Part shown: positions 60,161-64,000 of the stretch, in pieces | How the letters are laid out: each line of letters starts with the position of its first letter | Numbering within the stretch: position 1 is the stretch's first letter | Assembly: GCA_002748265.1 (NCBI GenBank) | Contig: PDRY01000022.1 | Span: 62,001 to 126,000 of the forward strand | Direction: 5' to 3' | DNA: 64,000 nucleotides | Source: Rhodobacterales bacterium | GTDB lineage: Bacteria > Pseudomonadota > Alphaproteobacteria > Rhodobacterales > Rhodobacteraceae | Position numbers and translations under genes: made by a program | Notes under the pieces: generated by a model | The model's input: only the letters and a program-made list of their open reading frames with translations | Told to the model about the DNA's origin: nothing | Database searches by the model: none

Positions 60161-60727
60161 ATGCTGCTAATCACTTTGGGTTCTAACTGTCAAATCGGCG
60201 ACAGATCGCCAAAAAACATAGTTAAATCAGCTATGCTTCGTGCGATTGGTGACATTACGTCACATTCGGCAGATTTCGGCGTTCGGTCGAGTCTTTGGAA
60301 GTCGGCGGCATTTCCTGCGGGCTCCGGGCCGGACTTCGTGAATGCTGCAGTGCGGCTAGATGTTACGAAGGACCCGCATGATGTTCTGGCCGCATTGCAC
60401 AAGATCGAAGCGGAGTTTGATCGTGAACGCACGGTCAGGTGGGGGCCGCGAACTTTGGATCTGGATCTGATCGCTTGTGACGATCTGATTTTGCCGAATG
60501 CCGAAACCGTGCGCCATTGGATGACTTTGCCTCTGGAACAGCAGAAAGTCGTCTCGCCGGACCGATTGCTGCTTCCGCATCCACGCATTCAAGATCGTGC
60601 GTTTGTCTTGGCGCCTCTGGCGGAAATCGCACCGGAATGGCGCCATCCTCTCCTGGGGGTAAGTGTACGCGAGATGCTCGAAGCGCTGTCGGCGGAGGAT
60701 CGAGCGGGTGTTGTGCCTTTACCATAA
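60161..60727 (+). CDS. folK: 7,8-dihydro-6-hydroxymethylpterin pyrophosphokinase
   Basis: The 188-residue enzyme transfers pyrophosphate to the pterin in folate synthesis. The pterin- and ATP-binding blocks VRWGPRTLDLDLIACDD and LPHPRIQDRAFVLAPLAE are characteristic of FolK. The start at 60161 gives MLLITLGSNCQIGD; an upstream GTG at 60125 would add 12 residues without family support. Base composition is somewhat more AT-rich than in flanking genes. Confidence 0.92.
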   Translation: MLLITLGSNCQIGDRSPKNIVKSAMLRAIGDITSHSADFGVRSSLWKSAAFPAGSGPDFVNAAVRLDVTKDPHDVLAALHKIEAEFDRERTVRWGPRTLDLDLIACDDLILPNAETVRHWMTLPLEQQKVVSPDRLLLPHPRIQDRAFVLAPLAEIAPEWRHPLLGVSVREMLEALSAEDRAGVVPLP

Positions 60728-60808
60728 GGCGCGCGCGCCTTTCGGCTTGTCATTTTTGTGGCCCAATGCTAGCCAACCATTTCCCGAATCCCTGAGACGG
60801 AGTTCCCC

Positions 60809-61171
60809 ATGGCCCGCGTGACGGTCGAAGATTGCGTTGACAAGGTCCCGAACCGGTTCGAGCTGGTGATGCTTGCCGCCCACCGGGCTCGTGAGATTTC
60901 CGCCGGTTCTCCGCTGACCGTGGATCGCGACAACGACAAGAATCCTGTCGTTGCTCTGCGTGAGATCGCGGATGAAACTCAGGGTGCCGATGATCTGCGT
61001 GAGCGCCTGATCGAGGCGAACCAGACCCAGATTGAGGTCGACGAGCCCGAAGAAGATCGGATGTCGCTGCTGATGGGCGCGGGCGCTGAGCCTGACCGTC
61101 CTGACGAGAACGACATGCCCGACGAAAAGCTGCTGCGGGCGCTCATGGAAGCCCAGATGGAGGACCGCTGA
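60809..61171 (+). CDS. rpoZ: RNA polymerase omega subunit
   Basis: The 120-residue subunit helps assemble and stabilise RNA polymerase and contributes to (p)ppGpp binding. Its start [30 protein letters not shown] is highly conserved. A variable acidic C-terminal tail follows. It precedes rsh by 28 bases, the usual order in proteobacteria. Confidence 0.96.
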   Translation: MARVTVEDCVDKVPNRFELVMLAAHRAREISAGSPLTVDRDNDKNPVVALREIADETQGADDLRERLIEANQTQIEVDEPEEDRMSLLMGAGAEPDRPDENDMPDEKLLRALMEAQMEDR

Positions 61172-61199
61172 CACCAGCGGCACGGCGCGCGAATTGGGC

Positions 61200-63338
61200 A
61201 TGATTTCAGCCTCTGACCTGTCTGAAAGTATCCGCGCCTATAACCCGGCCAGCGATAGCGATCTTATTCACCGTGCCTATGCGTTCGGTGAAAAGATGCA
61301 CGAAGGTCAAAACCGCCATTCCGGTGAACCCTATTTCAGCCATCCCGTCGCGGTGGCTGAGATCCTTGCGCGGCAGCAGATGGATGACGCGTCCATCGTC
61401 ACCGCGCTCTTGCATGATACGATCGAAGACACGGGCACAGGCTACGCCCAGATCGCCGAGATGTTCGGCGAAGAGATCGCGATCCTGGTGGATGGCGTCA
61501 CCAAGCTCACCAATCTTCAGCTCTCGTCGACCCAGACGAAGCAGGCCGAAAACTTCCGCAAGCTGTTCATGGCGACCTCCCGCGATCTGCGGGTGACGCT
61601 GGTGAAGCTGGCGGACCGGTTGCACAATATGCGCACCATCAAGGCCATGCGCCCGGACAAGCAGGTCCAGAAGGCGCGGGAAACGATGGAGATCTACGCG
61701 CCGCTTGCGGGCCGGATGGGCATGCAGTGGATGCGTGATGAGCTGGAGGATCTGGCGTTCCAGGTGCTCAACCCCGAAGCGCGGACCTCGATCATGCGGC
61801 GCTTCATCACGCTGCAGCGCGAAGCAGGCGATGTGGTGACCAAGATCACCGGCGATATGCGCACCGAACTGGATGAGGCGGGGATCGTGGCCGAGGTCCG
61901 CGGGCGGGCCAAGAAGCCTTATTCCATCTGGCGCAAGATGCAGGAGAAGGATCAGGGCTTCTCGCGCCTGTCGGATATCTACGGGTTCCGCGTGATCGTC
62001 GCCGATGAGGCAGATTGCTACCGCGCACTTGGGGCGATCCACCAACGCTGGCGCGCTGTGCCGGGGCGGTTCAAGGATTATATCAGCCAGCCGAAATCCA
62101 ACGGCTATCGGTCGATCCACACCACCGTGTCCGGCCGGGACGGCAAGCGCGTCGAGGTGCAGATCCGTACGCGCGAGATGCACGAGGTCGCCGAAACCGG
62201 CGTGGCCGCGCATTGGTCCTATAAGGACGGGGAGCGGGTCGAAAACCGCTTTGCCGTGGACCCGGTGAAGTGGATCACCGCCCTTTCGGAGCGGTTCGAC
62301 GACGATCACGACCACGCGGAATTTCTCGAAGCGGTGAAGCTCGAGATGTATTCCGACCAGGTGTTCTGTTTCACGCCCAAGGGCGATGTCATCAAGCTGC
62401 CGCGCGGTGCCACCCCGATTGATTTCGCCTATGCAATCCACACCCGGATCGGCACGGCCTGTGTCGGGGCCAAGGTGGACGGGATGCGTCAGCCGCTCTG
62501 GACCCGGCTCAAGAATGGGCAATCGGTTGAGATCATCACCGCCGAAGGGCAAAAGCCCCAGGCCGCCTGGATCGACATTGCCGTCACGGGCCGTGCGAAA
62601 TCGGCGATCCGGAGGAGCCTGCGGGCGCAGGACAAGGCGGGCTATGTGCGGCTGGGCCGTGAGCTGGCCCGCGCCGCGTTCGAAATGCATGGGCGCAAGG
62701 CGACAGAGAAAGCTCTGCGCACGGCGGCCAAGCAGCTGTCCTTCGAAGGGACCGAAGATCTGCTGGCGGCCCTTGGCCGGGCAGAGGTGTCGGGGCGCGA
62801 GGTTCTTGGGATGCTCTACCCCGAACTGGCGGAGGCACCCGCCGACGTCATCGACCAAAACCGGGCCGTCATCGGGTTGGCGCCCGATCAGAGCCATCAG
62901 CGCGCGCCCTGTTGCCAGCCGGTGCCGGGCGAGCGGATCGTGGGGATCACGTTCCGCGGGCGCGGCGTGCAGGTGCACCGGATCGATTGCCCGGTCCTGG
63001 CAAAGTTCGAAGACGAAACCGAACGCTGGATCGACCTGCACTGGCAAGAGGGGAACCACCCCGCTGTCTACGCGGTGACGCTGGCCGTCACGATTACCAA
63101 CGATGCCGGTGTGCTTGGGCGCATTTGCACATTGATCGGAGAGGCGCAGGCCAATATCTCGGACCTGGTCTTTGTTGATCGCAAGCCGGATTTCTTTCGG
63201 TTGAGTATCGACGCCGAATTGCGGGACGCGGAGCATTTGCACCGTGTGATAACGGCGCTAGAGGCGGACAGCGATGTCACGTCGATCGAGCGGCGCACGA
63301 ATGCCGAGCCGCAAGATGCTGCGTCGGCGCAAGGCTGA
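61200..63338 (+). CDS. rsh: bifunctional (p)ppGpp synthetase/hydrolase Rsh
   Basis: The 712-residue enzyme makes and degrades (p)ppGpp for the stringent response. The domains in order are: HD hydrolase (LLHDTIEDTG at about residues 71-80), synthetase (FKDYISQPKSNGYRSIHTT), TGS (VFCFTPKGDVIKLPRGATP), and a C-terminal ACT domain. Alphaproteobacteria usually have this single bifunctional Rsh. The ATG at 61200 is preferred to a TTG at 61194. A weak ribosome binding site may lower translation relative to rpoZ. Confidence 0.96.
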   Translation: MISASDLSESIRAYNPASDSDLIHRAYAFGEKMHEGQNRHSGEPYFSHPVAVAEILARQQMDDASIVTALLHDTIEDTGTGYAQIAEMFGEEIAILVDGVTKLTNLQLSSTQTKQAENFRKLFMATSRDLRVTLVKLADRLHNMRTIKAMRPDKQVQKARETMEIYAPLAGRMGMQWMRDELEDLAFQVLNPEARTSIMRRFITLQREAGDVVTKITGDMRTELDEAGIVAEVRGRAKKPYSIWRKMQEKDQGFSRLSDIYGFRVIVADEADCYRALGAIHQRWRAVPGRFKDYISQPKSNGYRSIHTTVSGRDGKRVEVQIRTREMHEVAETGVAAHWSYKDGERVENRFAVDPVKWITALSERFDDDHDHAEFLEAVKLEMYSDQVFCFTPKGDVIKLPRGATPIDFAYAIHTRIGTACVGAKVDGMRQPLWTRLKNGQSVEIITAEGQKPQAAWIDIAVTGRAKSAIRRSLRAQDKAGYVRLGRELARAAFEMHGRKATEKALRTAAKQLSFEGTEDLLAALGRAEVSGREVLGMLYPELAEAPADVIDQNRAVIGLAPDQSHQRAPCCQPVPGERIVGITFRGRGVQVHRIDCPVLAKFEDETERWIDLHWQEGNHPAVYAVTLAVTITNDAGVLGRICTLIGEAQANISDLVFVDRKPDFFRLSIDAELRDAEHLHRVITALEADSDVTSIERRTNAEPQDAASAQG

Positions 63339-63353
63339 CAGAAGGGAACCGAA

Positions 63354-64000
63354 GTGTTCAAACGGCGCGACAAGAGACCCTGGTGGGAGGTGGCCGCGCG
63401 GCTGCTCTGGCCCCGTGGTGGCTGGGCGCGTGCGTTTGGCTATATGACCCACCGGATCCGCCGCCTGCCCGATTCGCCGCAGCGGATCGGACGCGGCGTC
63501 GCGGCGGGGGTGTTCACCGCCTTTACCCCGCTCTTCGGTCTGCATTTCGTTATCGCGGCCCTGCTGGCGAAGCTGGTGCGCGGCAATGTGCTGGCGGGGT
63601 TGCTGGGGACGTTCATCGGCAACCCGCTGACCTATGTGCCCATCGCGATGGCGTCGCTTAAGACGGGTTACCTGATCCTGGGGCGCTCTCATCGGCCACC
63701 CGAGGAGGAGCGCGGCCTGGGCGGAAAGTTCGCCGATGCATGGGGTGATCTTTGGCACAATTCCCGCGCGATCTTCACCGATCAGACCGCCGATTGGCAG
63801 GGGCTGGCGCGGTTCTACCACGACATCTTTCTTCCGTTCCTGGTTGGTGGCATCTTGCCGGGGATCATCGCCGGAGCGGTGAGTTACTGGCTGCTGGTGC
63901 CCCTGATCCGGGCGTATCAGGCCCGGCGGCGCAAGCTCCTGGCCATGAAACTTGAAAAACGGCTCGCGAAGCGACGTGAGCAAGAGGGGGCAGAGCCATG
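63354..64000 (+). CDS. DUF2062 membrane protein (stop codon just beyond the window)
   Basis: Translation from the GTG at 63354-63356 (preceded by GAAGGGAA) gives at least 215 residues: a Trp/Arg-rich start (FKRRDKRPWWEVAARLLWP), then DUF2062 sequence with GRGVAAGVFTAFTPLFGLHF and LLGTFIGNPLTYVPIAM, two or three membrane helices, and a basic tail. The last complete codon is CCA, and the window ends in TG, so a TGA or similar stop probably follows one base on. DUF2062 genes commonly follow rsh in this order. The final ATG (63998-64000) may start the next gene. Confidence 0.82.
   Translation, partial: MFKRRDKRPWWEVAARLLWPRGGWARAFGYMTHRIRRLPDSPQRIGRGVAAGVFTAFTPLFGLHFVIAALLAKLVRGNVLAGLLGTFIGNPLTYVPIAMASLKTGYLILGRSHRPPEEERGLGGKFADAWGDLWHNSRAIFTDQTADWQGLARFYHDIFLPFLVGGILPGIIAGAVSYWLLVPLIRAYQARRRKLLAMKLEKRLAKRREQEGAEP

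Noticed and set aside
61206-63242. 678-residue open frame on the minus strand across rsh
   Set aside because: Antisense to the highly conserved Rsh protein and without any family features.
1-64000. Mobile elements, prophage or defence islands
   Set aside because: No transposase, integrase, phage structural gene, toxin-antitoxin pair, attachment site or terminal inverted repeat was recognised; the gene content is mostly housekeeping and transport.

Overview
The window is ordinary chromosome from a high-GC alphaproteobacterium, very probably a Rhodobacterales member (Roseobacter/Rhodobacter group). Supporting signs are the ethylmalonyl-CoA pathway pair ccr/ecm, a PutA without DNA-binding domain next to a separate Lrp-type PutR, an HvrA-type H-NS protein, the rpoZ-rsh-DUF2062 order, a membrane-anchored CycM-type cytochrome c, and a repeated hairpin-plus-tail intergenic element. 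The genus cannot be fixed from the sequence. I found no prophage, insertion sequence, CRISPR array, plasmid origin or rRNA. No gene-free stretch exceeds 300 bases; the longest, 35807-36102, holds two copies of the intergenic repeat.

Layout. 1-1251: the 5' part of a RecD-like helicase gene and a 54-residue protein. 1361-6183: crotonyl-CoA carboxylase/reductase, a membrane acyltransferase and ethylmalonyl-CoA mutase. 6287-10301: H-NS-like protein with DeoD, a Nudix hydrolase, DUF983, a PleD-like diguanylate cyclase and DUF3572. 10306-13581: a zinc island (znuA divergent from zur-znuC-znuB). 13632-15454: CAP protein, Dtd, sugar kinase. 15467-22015: a minus-strand membrane-stress cluster (zinc-ribbon protein, SPFH-GYF protein, DUF2927 lipoprotein, TelA, XpaC, a 66-residue membrane protein, TerC). 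22077-23436: RluB-type pseudouridine synthase and TadA. 23681-28489: a polyamine-type ABC importer with a DUF1330 gene inside it. 28657-31675: M3 peptidase, thioesterase, VOC protein.

31751-39064 is a minus-strand fatty acyl-CoA oxidation locus: FadB/FadJ-type enzyme, thiolase, glutathione S-transferase, a small RHH-like protein, a long acyl-CoA dehydrogenase and two paralogous MerR regulators. 39230-43112 holds two PaaI thioesterases, a MATE exporter, an inositol monophosphatase and a rhomboid protease. 43144-47408 holds putA, putR, tRNA-Leu(UAA) and a repeat copy. 47422-53075 is a YejABEF-type peptide importer. 53226-60037 holds a cytochrome c, PheA, a SRPBCC protein, NudC, a tightly overlapping group (RnhA, methyltransferase, DUF3429, GST), IspH and a NYN-domain protein. 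60161-64000 holds folK, rpoZ, rsh and a DUF2062 gene cut at the window edge.

The genes describe a heterotroph that assimilates C2 units and short acyl-CoAs (ccr/ecm), oxidises fatty acyl-CoAs, proline and peptides, scavenges zinc with an unusually histidine-rich system, and carries a membrane-stress module. The points most worth a second look are the TelA/XpaC/SPFH/TerC cluster, the dispersed hairpin-plus-tail repeat, the ACGT ladder before the first MerR gene, the inverted repeat in the putR leader, and the degenerate receivers of the PleD-like protein.
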